DNA from: a virus
Reading direction: 5' to 3' (one strand)
DNA length: 37,343 nucleotides
Virus record (IMG/VR): IMGVR_UViG_3300049846_001738
Location: 1 to 37,343 of that record
In this document: positions 37,131 through 37,343 of the stretch, one piece after another
How positions within the stretch are numbered: position 1 is the first letter of the stretch
How the letters are laid out: every line of letters begins with the position of its first letter
Program-made: the position numbers and the translations under genes
The notes under the pieces: model-generated
What the model was told of the DNA's origin: nothing
The model's database searches: none
Seen by the model: the letters and a program-made list of their open reading frames with translations, nothing else

Positions 37131-37343
37131 CAAGTTGCTCCAGTGCGCGGCGGATGGTGTCAATGCCCGAATCCATGAGCACTGTTTTGCCAGAGGTGTA
37201 CCGCTGCAGAACGTCCAGCGCCTGCTCCTTCAAGCTCGGCGGCTTGGGGCGGCGGGCGGCGCGGATGTAGCGAGCAAAGTCATAAGCATCCTCACCTGCG
37301 TCAATCTCAACCAGCCTTAGGCACGCCTCCAGCTCCTGGTCTG
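37123..37343 (-). CDS. Small protein, 5' end beyond the window
   Basis: 73 codons are visible and the start lies outside. The C-terminal part PSLKEQALDVLQRY, then GIDTIRRALEQLDD has the look of short helical proteins in cyanobacterial phages (KEQAL and TIRRALE motifs). The upstream part DAYDFARYIRAARRPK is basic. The stop overlaps the DUF551-like gene's start by eight bases. No function assigned. Confidence 0.6.
   Translation of the reverse strand, partial: DQELEACLRLVEIDAGEDAYDFARYIRAARRPKPPSLKEQALDVLQRYTSGKTVLMDSGIDTIRRALEQLDD

Noticed and set aside
1-37343. tRNA genes, CRISPR arrays or insertion sequences
   Set aside because: No cloverleaf, regular repeat-spacer pattern or transposase was seen on reading both strands; a covariance search would be needed to exclude a tRNA fully.
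1-37343. Cyanobacterial HIP1 octamer GCGATCGC as a host signature
   Set aside because: Only partial matches such as GCGATCG were noticed, so HIP1 gives no support for the host.

Overview
This window looks like a contiguous, incomplete piece of a double-stranded DNA tailed phage or prophage with a long non-contractile, lambda-like (siphovirus) tail, very probably infecting a picocyanobacterium of the Synechococcus/Cyanobium type. Four things point there: a full-length sigma factor that reads like a cyanobacterial group 1/2 sigma-70, a 44-residue basic protein of a type I associate with cyanophages, a DUF551-like protein, and TTTTCCACA-type DnaA boxes. Both ends are cut inside genes. No terminase, portal, capsid, integrase or repressor is visible, so the head module lies outside the window. 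I see no tRNA, CRISPR array or insertion sequence.

Layout. (1) 1-3362, minus strand: a truncated compact NAD-type DNA ligase, a putative minor-tail (gpZ-like) protein, a PD-(D/E)XK exonuclease, an A+T-richer HNH-AP2 homing-type endonuclease, an intrinsic terminator and a phage ssDNA-binding protein. (2) 3363-3569: a divergent control region with a strong hairpin. (3) 3570-13669, plus strand: primase-helicase, family A DNA polymerase, about ten small early-type proteins, a NrdR-like zinc ribbon, a sigma factor, a dNMP kinase and a zinc-finger protein, most overlapping by 1-4 bases. (4) 13666-16452, minus: a small HNH protein, a two-domain endolysin (GH24 muramidase plus C39-like peptidase) and a row of very small genes that may include the holin. 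(5) 16455-37343, minus, transcribed from right to left: DUF551-type and other small genes, tail terminator, major tail protein, tail chaperones G and G-T, an enormous tape measure protein with an M23 domain, L-, K- and J-like tip proteins, two tube-like proteins, a fibre, a LamG/SPRY-like adhesin and a fibre chaperone.

The replication genes (primase-helicase, PolA, SSB, ligase, exonuclease, dNMP kinase) make a nearly self-sufficient replisome. The sigma factor could move host RNA polymerase to later phage promoters.

The most interesting signals are: (a) a cluster of six alternating inverted ATGGGAC repeats plus DnaA-like boxes hidden in the 3' end of the primase-helicase gene, a candidate replication origin; (b) a genome-wide CTTA/TAAG signature that sits directly on start codons (CTTATG, ten genes) and stop codons (TAAG, eleven genes); (c) a GGGAAAC slippery site with an immediate stop codon that fuses tail chaperones G and T; (d) a shared 10-mer ACACCCCTTA in the leaders of ligase and sigma factor; and (e) several genes under 50 codons that are easily missed.
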